A stretch of 64,000 nucleotides of DNA from Codonopsis lanceolata (GCA_013146195.2 CM028377.1:179406465-179470464), one strand, 5' to 3'. Numbered from the stretch's first letter, positions 1-11,350 are shown. Program-made: numbers and translations. The notes: generated by a model from the letters alone, not told the origin.

Positions 1-256
1 GGAAGTATTTTGGTGAGATAGAATTGGGGAGAGGAAGAGGGCGGCAATTCTAGGGAGACGTGTTCTCCAATTAGTGTGATTAGGGTTTTATCCATTTTAT
101 TGCCCTATTTATATTATTACAAGAATCATATTTCTTGTAGGTTAAGTCAATCCTAAACCCACTTGGATTAGGATACTAATTAACCAATAAATAATATAAA
201 TATATTTTCCATATGGGCGGGACTAAATAATCGGGCTGCAAGCCCAATTACCAACA
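1..256 (-). mobile_element. LTR, partial copy (array unit 0)
   Basis: This is the right part of the LTR-like block of array 1, cut by the window edge. It ends in CCAACA at 256, directly against the ANR-like coding end. Confidence 0.6.
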
Positions 257-300
257 ACTGTATCAAAAATGGATTTATGCCTCCTCACGGGAAGCAGTGA
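257..300 (+). pseudogene. 3' coding end of ANR/DFR-like Rossmann gene, unit 0
   Basis: The reading frame after the LTR edge gives CIKNGFMPPHGKQ and then a TGA stop. It corresponds to the extreme C-terminus of the extended short-chain dehydrogenase gene seen more fully in array 2 (CIKNGFLPHGKQ). The retroelement edge interrupts the last exon just before this peptide. The roughly 750 bp that follow (301-1053) are noncoding 3' flank ending in GGGCCGC. Confidence 0.65.
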
Positions 301-1497
301 TTTGCTTCATAAACATGATGGTTTTACCCTTCTTCTTCTTAGATGATTATCTCTACTAATCAATTGAGAACGCTCTTTGGACGGAAGTTCTTATTTCCCT
401 ATCTAACTGAGTTTGCAGATGAAACATGATCAGCTGCATCGCGTTAACTTTCATCAAATATGACTGACATTCAGTTTGGTGGACTGTCTAAACTCAAATG
501 TATACAATTTCTACTGGCTACTCTCATGGTTGAAATGGAATCAAGACAGCTATTTTATGGACCACGCTAACAGACATCATCACCATTCACCAAGCAAGAA
601 TGATCACTTATCCCACATCCTTAATTTTTACCTTGGACTTTGAATTGGAGGCACATTTTGATGCTTTTTTGAAAATTTTACTGCATTTTTCTTGGCAGTA
701 TATGGGAATTAATTAAGTCAGTCCCTAAGCCAGTAAAAATGTTTCTTTCTGCTATGTCACAGGCCACAGCCTCACACAATCACACTCACATACACTTTGT
801 TATTACTTGTTCAGGTACGACACTGTAGCCAGTCTAGCCACTATTCTAGGCCACTACTACTCTACACTAGTCACTACTAGGCACTTAGGCAGCCTTATTA
901 ATATTTTATACTAGTAAAAGTCTAATACAAATATACAATGCAGCCTCCTTACACAGCTTTTGCTTTTTAAATTTTGCTTTTTATAATTTTTTTTCTTTTG
1001 ATTTTTCAGTTTCAACCGGCTCGGGTAATTCGGTCTTCTAAGATTCGGGCCGCTTTTTGATCGAATTTTAAACCAAAAAAATCGATTCGCGAAGTGCCAA
1101 CTTCGCGAGGCATAAAACGTTCATATTATGTCCAAATTAAGCATATAATATGTCGTTGGAAAGCTCTCGCGGAGCACTACAAGTACAGTCACAGAACATT
1201 AACAGGTCATAACAACACTCAAAGTTTCGGAAAAAATAATTTTTCAACAAAACTTGGGTTTGCGATATTTTGAATAATATCCAATGGAATTCAACGAGAA
1301 TTTAGTATGTTGTTCGCCTCGTCGTAGGTAACTCAGACATATAAATTTTTCTCGAAAATTTTAAAGTTTTACACATAAAATAATTAAACCTACTTGTTTC
1401 GTTATCGGGTAAAACTTTTAAACAAACCCAAAAAACAAGAGCGTGCGATTCATGGCATAACAATACAAGCAATCAAGCATATAGGCTCTGATACCAA

Positions 1498-1986
1498 TGA
1501 TGGATATATCTAATTATATATCATACAAGTTCGCTATCAAAACAGTAATCACGAATTGCCTTGTGCGAACTGGAACCTTGTGCGCAGCGGAAGAATTTCG
1601 CTTGAGCTACGATCTTCGTATACCAAGATCCACAGACCTGCAAGTCTCTCTCATTGGATTTATATCACAGGGCACGGATATCAATACTGGTTCACACCGC
1701 AAATGCAAGCCTCTTGATGGTTAGGCTAGAAGGAGTATTTTGGTGAGATAGAATTGGGGAGAGGAAGAGGGCGGCAATTCTAGGGAGAAGTGTTTTCCAA
1801 TTAGTGTGATTAGGGTTTTATACCTTTTGTTGCCCTATTTATATTATTACAAGAAACCTATTTCTTGTAGGTTAAGTCAGTCCTAAACTCACTTGGATTA
1901 GGATACTAATTAACCAATAAATAATATAAATATATTTTTCATATGGGCGAGACTAAATAATCGGGCCGCAAGCCCAATTACCAACA
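1498..1986 (-). mobile_element. LTR with adjacent tRNA-Met primer-binding site (array unit 1)
   Basis: The block starts TGATGGATATATC and ends ATTACCAACA, so it has TG...CA termini. On its left is GGCTCTGATACCA (1484-1496). Its reverse complement, TGGTATCAGAGCC, is the initiator tRNA-Met primer site used by many plant LTR retrotransposons, so the element reads on the minus strand. About 440 bp of internal sequence lies left of the primer site. No second LTR is present in the unit. The 75-codon open frame here looks accidental. Confidence 0.75.
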
Positions 1987-2030
1987 ACTGTATCAAAAAT
2001 GGATTTATGCCTCCTCACGGGAAGCAGTAA
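1987..2030 (+). pseudogene. 3' coding end of ANR/DFR-like gene, unit 1
   Basis: Same coding end as at 257, here closed by TAA instead of TGA. The 3' flank follows to about 2782. Confidence 0.6.
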
Positions 2031-3246
2031 TTTGATTTATAAACATGATGGTTTTACTCTCCTACTTCTTAAATGATTATCTCTACTAATCAATTAAGAA
2101 CGCTCTTTGAACGGAAGTTCTTGTTTCCCTATCTAACTGAGTTTGCAGATGAAACATGATCAGCTGCATCACGTTAACTTTCATCAAATATAACTGACAT
2201 TCAGTTTGGTGGACTGTTTAAACTCAAATGTATACAATTTCTACTGGCTACTCTCATGGTTGAAATGGAATCAAGGCAGCTATTTTATGGACCACACTAA
2301 CAGACATCATCACCATTCACCAAGCAAGAATGATCACTTCTCCCACATCCTTAATTTTTACCTTGGACTTTGAATTGGAGGCACATTTTGATTCTTTTTT
2401 GAAAATTTTACTGCATTTTTCTTGGCAGTACATGGGAATTAATTAAGTCAGTCCCTAAGCCAGTAAAAATGTTTCTTTCGGCTATGTCACAGGCCACAGC
2501 CTCACACAATCACACTCACATACACTTTGCTATTGCTTGTTCGGGCACGGCACTGTAGCCAGTCTAGCCACTACTCTAGGCCACTACTACTCTACACTAG
2601 TCACTACTAGGCACTTAGGCAGCCTTATTAATATTTTATACTAGTAAAAGTCTAATACAAATATTCAATACAGCCTCCTTACACAGCTTTTGCTTTTTAA
2701 ATTTTGGTTTTTATAATATTTTTGTTTTGATTTTTCAGTTTTGGCCGGGTCGGGTAATTCGGTCTTCTAAGATTCGGGCCGCTTTTTGATCGAATTTTAA
2801 ACCGAAAAAATCGATTCGCGAAATGCCAACTTCGCGAGGCCATAAAACGTTCATCTTAAGTCCAAATTAAACATATAATATGTCGTTGGAAAGCTCTCGC
2901 TGAATACTATAAGTACAGTCCATAAAATCACGATTTAACAGAACATAAACAGGTCATAACAGCACGCAAAGTTTCGGAAAAAACAATTTTTCAACAATAC
3001 TTGGGTTTGCGATATTTTGAAAAATATCCAACGGAATTCAAGGAGAATTTAGTATGTTGTTCACCTCGACGTCGTAGGGAACTCAGACATATAAATTTTT
3101 CTCGAAAATTTTAAAGTTTCACACATAAAATAATAAAACCCATTTGTTTCGTTATCGGGTAAAACTTTTAAACAAACCCAAAAACAAGAGCATGCGATTC
3201 ATGGCATAACGATACGAGCAATCAAGCATATAGGCTCTGATACCAA

Positions 3247-3736
3247 TGAAGGATATATCTAATTATATATCATACAAGTTCGCTATCAAAACAATAATCA
3301 CGAATTGCCTTGTGTGAACTAGAACCTTGTGCGCAGTGGAAGAATTTCGCTTGAGCTACGATCTTCGTATACCAAGATCCACAGACCTGCAAGTCTTTCT
3401 CGTCGGATTGATATCACAGAGCACGAACATCAATACTGGTTCACACCGCAAATTCAAGCCTCTTGATGGTTAGGCTAGAGGGAGTATTTTGGTGAGATAT
3501 AATTGGGGAGAGGAAGAGGGCGGGAATTCTAGGAGAGACGTCTTCTCCAATTAGTGTGATTAGAGTTTTATCCCTTTTGTTGCCCTATTTATATTATTAC
3601 AAGAAACCTATTTCTTGTAGGTTAAGTCAATCCTAAACCCACTTGGATTAGGATACTAATTAACCAATAAATAATATAAATATATTTTCCATATGGGCGG
3701 GACTAAATAATCGGGCCGCAAACCCAATTACCAACA
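3247..3736 (-). mobile_element. LTR with primer-binding site (array unit 2)
   Basis: It starts TGAAGGATATATC and ends CCAACA. The primer site, reverse-complemented, is at 3233-3245. Confidence 0.75.
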
Positions 3737-3780
3737 ACTGTATCAAAAATGGATTTCTACCTCCTCACGAGAAGCAGTGA
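3737..3780 (+). pseudogene. 3' coding end of ANR/DFR-like gene, unit 2
   Basis: Same coding end with point changes, closed by TGA. The 3' flank follows to about 4520. Confidence 0.6.
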
Positions 3781-4984
3781 TTTGATTCATAAACATGATG
3801 GTTTTACTCTTCTACTTCTTAGATGATTATCTCTACTAATCAATTGAGAACGCTCTTTGGACGGAAGTTCTTGTTTCCCTATCTAACTGAGTTGGCAAAT
3901 GAAACATGATCAGCTGCATCGCGTTAACTTTCGTCAAATATGACTGACATTCAGTTTGGTGGACTGTCTAAACTCAAATGTATACAATTTCTACTGGCTA
4001 CTCTCATGGTTGAAATGGAATCAAGGCAACTATTTTATGGACCACACTAACAGACATCATCACCATTCACCAAGCAAGAATGATCACTTATCCCACATCC
4101 TTAATTTTTACCTTGGACTTTGAAATGGAGGCACATTTTGATGCTTTTTTGAAAATTTTACTGCATTTTTCTTGGCAGTATATGGGAATTAATTAAGTCA
4201 GTCCCTAAGCCAGTAAAAATGTTTCTTTCTGCTATGTCACAGGCCACAACCTCACACAATCACACTCACATACACTTTGCTATTTCTTGTTCGGGCACGA
4301 CATTGTAGCCAGTCTAGCCACTACTACTCTACACTAGTAACTACTAGGCACTTAGGCAGCCTTATTAATATTTTATACTAGTAAAAGTCTAATACAAATA
4401 TACAATACAGCCTCCTTACACAGCTTTTGCTTTTTAAATTTTGGTTTTTATAATTTTTTTTCTTTTGATTTTTCAGTTTCGGTCGGGTCGGGTAATTCGG
4501 TCTTCTAAGATTCGGGCCGCTTTTTGATCGAATTTTAAACCAAAAAAATCGATTTGTGAAGTGCCAAATTCACGAGGCCATAAAACTTTCATCTTAAGTC
4601 CAAATTAAGCATCTAATATGTCGTTGGAAAGCTCTCGCGGAACACTACAAGTACAGTCCATAAAATCACGATTTCACATAACATAAACAGGTCATAACAA
4701 CATGCAAAGTTTCGAAAAAAACAATTTTTCAACAAAACTTGGGTTTGCGATATTTTGAAAAATATCCAACGGAATTCAACGAGAGTTTAGTATGTTGTTC
4801 GCCTCGACGTCGTAGGGAACTCAAACATAAAAATTTTTTCGAAAATTTTAAAGTTTTACACATAAAATAATAAAACCTCATTTCTTTCGTTATCGGGTAA
4901 AACTTTTAAACAAACTCAGAAACAAGAGTATGCGATTCATGGCATAACGATACGAGCAATCAAGCATATAGGCTCTGATACCAA

Positions 4985-5473
4985 TGAAGGATATATCTAA
5001 TTATATATCATACAAGTTCGCTATCAAAACAGTAATCACGAATTGCCTTGTGCGAACTGGAACCTTGTGCGCAGCGGAAGAATTTCGTTTGAGCTACGAT
5101 CTTCGTATACCAAGATCCACAGACCTGCAAGTCTCTCTCGTCGGATTGATATCACATGGCACGGATATCAATACTGGTTCACACCGCAAATCCAAGTCTC
5201 TTGATGGTTAGGCTAGAGGGAGTATTTTGGTGAGATAGAATTGGGAAAAGGAAGAGTGCAGCAATTCTAGGGAGACGTGTTCTCCAATTAGTATTATTAG
5301 GGTTTTATCCCTTTTGTTGCCCTATTTATATTATTACAAGAAACCTATTTCTTGTAGGTTAAGTCAATCCTAAACCCACTTGGATTAGGATACTAATTAA
5401 CCAATAAATAATATAAATATATTTTCCATATGGGCTGGACTAAATAATCGGGCCGCAAGCCCAATTACCAACA
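4985..5473 (-). mobile_element. LTR with primer-binding site (array unit 3)
   Basis: It starts TGAAGGATATATC and ends ACCAACA. The primer site, reverse-complemented, is at 4971-4983. This is the last LTR of the array. Confidence 0.75.
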
Positions 5474-5517
5474 ACTATATCAAAAATGGATTTCTGCCTC
5501 TTCACGGGAAGCAGTGA
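5474..5517 (+). pseudogene. 3' coding end of ANR/DFR-like gene, unit 3
   Basis: Same coding end, closed by TGA at 5515-5517. The flank runs to about 6271, where the array stops. Confidence 0.6.
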
Positions 5518-6271
5518 TTTGATTCATAAACATGATGGTTTTACTCTTCTACTTCTTAGATGATTATCTCTACTAATCAATTGAGAACGCTCTTTGGACG
5601 GAAGTTCTTGTTTTCCTATCTAACTGAGTTGGCAGATGAAACATGATCAGCTGCATCGCGTTAACTTTCATCAAATATGACTGACATTCAGTTTGGTGGA
5701 CTGTCTAAACTCTAATGTATACAATTTCTACTTGTTACTCTCATGGTTGAAATGGAATCAAGGCAGCTATTTTATGGACCACACTAAAAAACATCATCAC
5801 CATTCACCAAGCAAGAATGATCACTTATCCCACATCCTTAATTTTTACCTTGGACTTTGAATTGGAGGCACATTTTGATGCTTTTTTGAAAATTTTACTG
5901 TATTTTTCTTGGCAGTATATGGGAATTAATTAAGTCAGTCCCTAAGCCAGTAAAAATGTTTCTTTCTGCTATGTCACAGGCCACAGCCTCACACAATCAC
6001 ACTCACATACACTTTGCTATTGCTTGTTCGGGCACGACACTGTAGCCAGTCTAGCCAGTACTCTAGGCCACTACTACTCTACACTAGTCACTACTAGGCA
6101 CTTAGGCAGCCTTATTAATATTTTATACTAGTAAAAGTCTAATACAAATATACAATACAGCCTCCTTACACAGCTTTTGCTTTTTAAATTTTGGTTTTTA
6201 TAATTTTTTTTCTTTTGATTTTTTCAGTTTCGGCCGGGTCGGGTAATTCGGTCTTCTAAGATTTGGGCCGC

Positions 6272-7936
6272 TTGTGACATGTGGGCTTTTTGATCCAGTT
6301 GAATTCTTTGGGCTGCCAAATCTACGGCCCAGGCCCATGAATTTTGGGTGGACTGGGCTCATTTTTGACAGCTCTACTAGTGATAAATTAGGTTTATTAA
6401 AAGAAAATTAATTAAAATCAAAATTTTTATTAAAATCAGTGTATGGTTAATAAAGGCATTATTTTTAAAACGAATAAAATGCAACTTTATTTGTCTACTC
6501 ATTTATTAATTCTTTTTTTCGTAATATTTTTCGGTGTATTTGTCATACACACGAAAATGTCTTAAGACATATTATAAAATATTTGCTAATGTCTAAAAAT
6601 GAATCCATCTATTGATTTAACAGCCTCATTAAACAAAAGCTTGTTATACTTTATCAACACTCCAAAAAAAAATTCACTCCAATAAGCCCCCTTTATACAA
6701 CTCTCTGAAAAACTCAAATATCTTGAATATCAACTAACAAACCTAACTATAAATATATTTTTTTTCGTTATTTCTATTTTCCCCATGTCAATTGAATGTA
6801 AATATTTTATATTTTAAATTTCATATTATATGAAAAAAATACTATTATATATTTTTAATTATTTCAATTATTTTTTTCTAAAAATATATGTCAATCGAAA
6901 AGTATACCAATATTTATAAACCATACATTATACCAATATTTAACCCGACCCATTTTGTCATGTTAAATACTTGGATTATAATGAGTTTCGACTCATTACA
7001 CGTCACAACCCGACCCATACACGACCAAACTCAGTCATTTGCCAGGCCTAATACAACTACTAACAAAATATCATTAAACTTTGTCTCTTTTTTTTTTTTT
7101 CTGAGGAAATGAACTTATCATCTTTAACCAACTGCAACTGGAAAGAGTACTTCTAGTTCTAATTCATGGCAAAGAAGCTCATTTGCTTAAAGGTGGATTT
7201 GAGAAAGAAACAAAAGGGAACTATATGGGAATTCTACATCTTACATCTGAATTCTCAAACTAACAACCAAGTGAAGTCTCGTCCATGGATTTCAAAATTT
7301 CAAGGTCTATGAGTTTATTTGCTTAAGCATCAACCAATCACATATTACCCATGGAAATGGAGGGAGTCTTTGTACCTATCATTTCTTTTTTCTTTTTGTG
7401 TTTATTACCAGCGTCCCTCCCTTGACTACATTAGGTTTTAAACTACATTAATGCTAGCCTTACCACCCATTTACCACCCTTGTTACAACTTTGACCATTG
7501 ACTAAGTAACTCATGTGAGGTAAGTAAGATGTAGTAATTAACTTCAATTAGGATTTAGGAGATCCCCCATCTCTCTTCCTCCCGCCCAGTGAAACTCATC
7601 CACTTCCCACGTCTTGCAACCTTCACCGTTTGGAAAACAATTTCATTGATCGAACCCGACTCGTTCCATCCTAGCAACTTCTAGAGCGGAAGAAATCGAG
7701 GACGAGTTCATAAGCAATCAAAAGAAGAAACGTACTGACCGGAGCGAGTGTATTGATTCATAGAAGGAAGTTGAAATTGAAGATGATTCAGATCGTGATT
7801 AATTCTATTTACAGTTTCCGTATTGATTGAGTTGCGTTAATTTGAGCCCTAAAATCTGGAACCATTTTAAGGTTTATGATTATTTTTTCGTTAAATATAG
7901 TATTCTTATTGTATTTATGAAGAATAACATAATTCC
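6272..7936. other. AT-rich intergenic DNA, no gene recognised
   Basis: At 6272-6385 there are several GGGC/GCCC blocks ending in TTTTTGACAGCTCTAC, which resembles a degraded hAT-type terminus. The rest is AT-rich. Around 7560-7850 composition becomes less AT-rich and one frame is briefly open, but no family is recognisable and stops interrupt it. Confidence 0.5.
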
Positions 7937-8114
7937 ACAATTACCCTAGTCATTACATAAATAATTCACAAATAAATTAGTGCATCAAAGTCCAATTTTA
8001 CTTCACTTAAAAACATAAGTTTTCCAACACCAAGGAGAATATACTCGTTCTTAATTTTTTTGTTTATGTTTTATTTTTCTTTTCGTGAAATTATGTAATG
8101 ACTAGGGTAATTGT
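7937..8114. repeat. Inverted repeat (24-bp arms), MITE-like
   Basis: The arms 7937-7960 and 8091-8114 are perfect reverse complements around the core CTAGTCATTACATAA. The arms continue with weaker complementarity inward (TTCACAAA against TTTCACGAAA). The spacer is about 130 bp of AT-rich DNA. It is probably a small DNA element, but no clear target-site duplication was found. Confidence 0.6.
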
Positions 8115-8180
8115 ATTAATTAATATTTCGTTAAATTAATAATTTTTGCTGGTCCCAAATATATTAATTTATGAATATAG

Positions 8181-8325
8181 CTAGGTTTACCACTAGTTCT
8201 AAACTTTTACCACTATTCTTACCACTGAGCTTTAGTGAAGCGTGAAATTGTCTTTCAGTAAAACACATATCACCTTCATCAAGGCTTAATGGTAACAATA
8301 GTGGTAGAAGTAGTGGTAAACCTAG
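8181..8325. mobile_element. Foldback MITE, copy 1
   Basis: The ends CTAGGTTTACCACTA and TAGTGGTAAACCTAG are exact reverse complements. Further inside, TACCACTATTCTTACCA pairs imperfectly with TGGTAACAATAGTGGTA. The centre (AAATTGTCTTTCAGTAAAACA) resembles, reverse-complemented, the centre of the next element, so the two belong to one family in opposite orientations. Confidence 0.65.
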
Positions 8326-8371
8326 TATTTTTGTTAATTTGTAGAGTTTTAATTGTATTTATAAAAATGTT

Positions 8372-8500
8372 ATGTTTACAACTATTTCTACAACTATTGC
8401 TACAAGCCTACAACTAAGCCTTCATGAGGGCTAAATGTGTTTTGATGAAAGACAATTTTATCATTTGCTAAAGTTTAATTGTAGCAATAGTTGTAAACAT
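8372..8500. mobile_element. Foldback MITE, copy 2 (inverted relative to copy 1)
   Basis: The ends ATGTTTACAACTATT and its near-complement AATAGTTGTAAACAT form terminal inverted repeats. The central GTGTTTTGATGAAAGACAAT is the reverse-oriented counterpart of the centre of the 8181-8325 element, 46 bp away. Confidence 0.6.
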
Positions 8501-8643
8501 ATTATTAATATTTGTAAATTAAACAAAAAATAGTTTGTTATTAAAAAAATAAAAATAAAATTGGGTTGAATTCAAACTATATTCAAAGGATAGGCTCTAG
8601 GTAGGCATGATAAATACAATCGAAACCCGTGAATGCATTCAAA

Positions 8644-8758
8644 TCGACCCAAAAATTATCCGACCCAACAAAACTAGTTAATATTTTTCGCTTGAAATGG
8701 TCCGTTTCAAACCAAAAATATTAATTGGTTTGGTTGGGTCGGATAATTTTCGGGTCAA
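8644..8758. repeat. Long foldback (45-bp arms) at the edge of the LINE
   Basis: 8644-8688 and 8714-8758 are imperfect reverse complements containing AATTATCCGACCCAAC and GTTGGGTCGGATAATT. The loop also holds a small palindrome (GAAATGGTCCGTTTC). The motifs GACCCG/CGGGTC are typical of degraded short hAT-like repeats seen again at 13315-13450 and 34590-34960. The LINE starts immediately after the right arm. Confidence 0.6.
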
Positions 8759-8760
8759 TT

Positions 8761-9051
8761 CAAAGGGTGGCACATCTAGATGATAATGGGGCTAACATTG
8801 AGACATTACCCAAAGGAGCGAAATCTTCTGATATGCCTAAACAGCCGAAGGCTCCCAAACTAACTCGAGTGGCTTCTCTTGATAACGTTACGGATTTGGA
8901 TCCGGAGGGCGAGGAGGTTAGGGATTTTCAGAATTATTGTCATAAGCTTGGTAAGAAGGTGAAACAAAATAGATATGTTCGTGATAATATACGTCTGACA
9001 AGGGCGAAGAGTACTAAGGCTCAGGCCTCGGAGGTTCAATCAACGCAATAG
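8761..9051 (+). pseudogene. LINE ORF1, C-terminal fragment
   Basis: About 96 codons stay open to a TAG at 9049-9051. The product is hydrophilic and basic near the end (LGKKVKQNRYVRDNIRLTRA). Its placement just before ORF2 and its charge fit the C-terminus of a plant L1 ORF1 RNA-binding protein. The N-terminal RNA-binding and zinc-knuckle parts are lost. Upstream in-frame codons before 8761 belong to the foldback and are not part of the protein. Confidence 0.6.
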
Positions 9052-9058
9052 TTTTTTT

Positions 9059-11350
9059 ATGACGATTCTTATATGGAATGTTCGGGGTATTAGCAATAAA
9101 GACACAATGGATTATGTCAAGGTGTTACTTGGGCAACATAAACCGGTTTTATGTGTTCTGTTGGAGCCGAAGATTTCTGGAGACCGTCTTCATAGAATTG
9201 CAAGGCGTTTGAAATATAACAAATATATGCATCAAAATCCTGTCAACAATCACATTTGGCTCATGTGGGATGATCGTATTGAAGTCGATTTAGTCACTGC
9301 ATCTAAGCAACAAATTACGGTTAATTTGAAGATGGGTAACGATAATAATATGCTAGCTTCTTTTGTTTATGCTGCCTGTACGAGGTTCGAAAGACAGAAC
9401 TTATGGCGAGATCTGTCTACTGTTGCTACTAATTTATCGGATCCGTGGTTGGTCGGAGGTGACTTTAACATCATTGCCAACATAGATGAGAAACTTGGAG
9501 GAGTTGGATATGATTTTCAAGGTATGCAAGATTTTAATGATTTTATGATTTCCGCGGGTCTTGGTGATGCAGGTTATGAGGGTAGCAAATATACTTGGTG
9601 TAATAATCACGAGGATGGTACCAGAATATGGCAACGGATTGACAGGGTGTTAATCAATGGTTTTTATTCGGCCAAATACTCGTATTACATGCTTGATCAT
9701 CCGGGTCGTGTTATGTCTGATCATGCGCCTTTACTTGTGGGCTTCCCTTTTGTTGCTAAGCCGAAAAGTCAATTTCGATTTCAGCGAATGTGGGTGGACC
9801 ATCCGAGTTTTATGGGCTTTGTGAAAAACCAGTGGAGCAGGCCAGTTGTAGGGAATGAAATGGAGGTTTTACATAGGAAGCTACATTTTTTACGGAAAGA
9901 GTTGAAAAGATGGAATTGGGAGGTGTTCGGCAACGTTCATCGTAAACTAGCTCAACAACAGGATAGAGTTCAATTTTTGGAAGACATGTGTCAGCAACAA
10001 GGAGGTGATAATGTGATTGCTGAATTGAATTCGGCCAAGTTAGTTTTGGCTCAACTGGTGCGATGGGATGCAGAATTGGTCCAGCAGAAAGCCCGTCAAC
10101 ATTGGTTGCAAGATGGAGACAGAAACACTAGCTTTTTTCACGCTAGTCTCAAGGATAGGCAGTACCGAAACAACATCAAACTTCATAACTCTGATGGTTC
10201 TTGGTGTACCGATAATAAGTTGATTGGGGATAGAGCTGAACATTTCTTTGCCAATTTGTTTGCTACGACTGATCATCGGGTGGATGAGGCAATGTTCCAG
10301 CATTTTCCGAAAACAGTAACCAATCAGGATAATGAGAGTATGGAGGTTATTCCGATGGAGTCTGAAATTTGGGCAGCTATACAGGATTTAAATCCTAATA
10401 GTGCCCCGGGAATAGATGGCTTTACAGGTTGGTTTTTTAGTACATGCTGGGAGGTTATTAAAGAGGATTTTGTGGCTGCGATTCAGGCTTTCTTTCGAGG
10501 AAAGGAGATGCATAGAGGGCTAACAACTACTTCTATTGTGCTAATTCCGAAAGTGGATACTCCTACGGGTTTGGGGGATTATCGTCCTATCAGTCTATGT
10601 CCTTTTGCTGGTAAGGTTATCTCCAAGATCATTGCTACCAGGCTGGCCAGAATTTTACCTAAGGTGATATCGTTAGAACAATCGGGATTTGTTAAGGGCA
10701 GGAGCATTCAGGAAAATGTTGTTCTGGCGCATGAGCTTGTCCATCGGATTAACATGCGTGCTAGAGGAGGGAATGTAATCTTTAAATTTGACATGTCCAA
10801 AGCTTATGATAGGCTTGAATGGGACTTTCTTATTCGAGCCTGCCAGGGCTGTGGTTTTAATGAAGCGGTTTGTGATATGTTTATCAGGCTGTTGAACAAT
10901 GTGTGGTATTCGATTCGTGTTAATGGCGACAGTTTTGGATTCTTCAAGTCGACTAGGGGTGTTCGACAAGGGGACCCGTTATCTCCGTTGCTATTTATTA
11001 TTGCTCAGGAAGTTCTCACACACAATATCAAGTCCAAAGTTGATTCTGGTCAGTTACTTCCGTATTCTCATGGGCGAGGGGGTTTCATAATTTCTCATTT
11101 GTTATATGCCGATGATTTGTTGATTTTTTGCAATGCCAGTAAACGATCTGTTCTAGCCTTGCGCAAGCTGCTTAGTGATTATGAAGATGCTTCGGGGCAG
11201 ATGATAAATTTAGAGAAAAGTGGTTTTTATGTCTCACAGCACAGTTCGGGTCGTCAAATTAGGAATATCACCACTTGGTCAGAATGTGCCCATAAACATT
11301 TTCCTATGATGTACCTCGGTATTCCTCTTTTCACGGCCGAATTAAAGTAG
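9059..11350 (+). CDS. LINE ORF2 part 1: endonuclease and reverse transcriptase
   Basis: The start ATG lies 7 bases after the ORF1 stop. The N-terminus carries an apurinic-type endonuclease domain: WNVRG near residue 7, GGDFN near 138, WQRIDRVLI near 190 and SDHAPLL near 219. This domain nicks target DNA. The reverse transcriptase follows: PGIDGF, DYRPISLCPF, FDMSKAYDR (first catalytic Asp), GVRQGDPLSP and the catalytic YADD near residue 683. The frame ends at TAG 11348-11350, but this stop results from a one-base deletion at about 11334-11336, because the protein continues in the next frame. Codon use and motifs are otherwise clean, so this is a recently inactivated copy. Confidence 0.92.
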   Translation: MTILIWNVRGISNKDTMDYVKVLLGQHKPVLCVLLEPKISGDRLHRIARRLKYNKYMHQNPVNNHIWLMWDDRIEVDLVTASKQQITVNLKMGNDNNMLASFVYAACTRFERQNLWRDLSTVATNLSDPWLVGGDFNIIANIDEKLGGVGYDFQGMQDFNDFMISAGLGDAGYEGSKYTWCNNHEDGTRIWQRIDRVLINGFYSAKYSYYMLDHPGRVMSDHAPLLVGFPFVAKPKSQFRFQRMWVDHPSFMGFVKNQWSRPVVGNEMEVLHRKLHFLRKELKRWNWEVFGNVHRKLAQQQDRVQFLEDMCQQQGGDNVIAELNSAKLVLAQLVRWDAELVQQKARQHWLQDGDRNTSFFHASLKDRQYRNNIKLHNSDGSWCTDNKLIGDRAEHFFANLFATTDHRVDEAMFQHFPKTVTNQDNESMEVIPMESEIWAAIQDLNPNSAPGIDGFTGWFFSTCWEVIKEDFVAAIQAFFRGKEMHRGLTTTSIVLIPKVDTPTGLGDYRPISLCPFAGKVISKIIATRLARILPKVISLEQSGFVKGRSIQENVVLAHELVHRINMRARGGNVIFKFDMSKAYDRLEWDFLIRACQGCGFNEAVCDMFIRLLNNVWYSIRVNGDSFGFFKSTRGVRQGDPLSPLLFIIAQEVLTHNIKSKVDSGQLLPYSHGRGGFIISHLLYADDLLIFCNASKRSVLALRKLLSDYEDASGQMINLEKSGFYVSQHSSGRQIRNITTWSECAHKHFPMMYLGIPLFTAELK

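Larger units (their letters stand above)
1..6271 (+). repeat. Tandem array 1: about 1.74 kb LTR / ANR-like gene-end chimeric units
   Basis: The motif GTATTTTGGTGAG recurs at about 5, 1735, 3484 and 5222, so the period is 1730-1749 bp, with three full periods and a partial fourth. Each unit reads: LTR-like block (about 489 bp), a short coding end plus about 770 bp of 3' flank of an NAD(P)-binding Rossmann gene, then about 450 bp of retroelement internal sequence ending in a primer-binding site. Units differ by scattered substitutions and small indels. The last unit leaves the array at about 6271, where the shared sequence GGGCCGC continues into different DNA. The array extends off the left edge of the window. 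Confidence 0.9.

Noticed and set aside
1497..5211. 75-codon open frame conserved in several array 1 units
   Set aside because: It lies wholly in the LTR, on the strand opposite to the element, overlapping the LTR terminus. Conservation follows from repeat identity.
7560..7850. Possible coding exon of an unknown gene
   Set aside because: Short frames with stops, no recognisable domain and no splice pattern.
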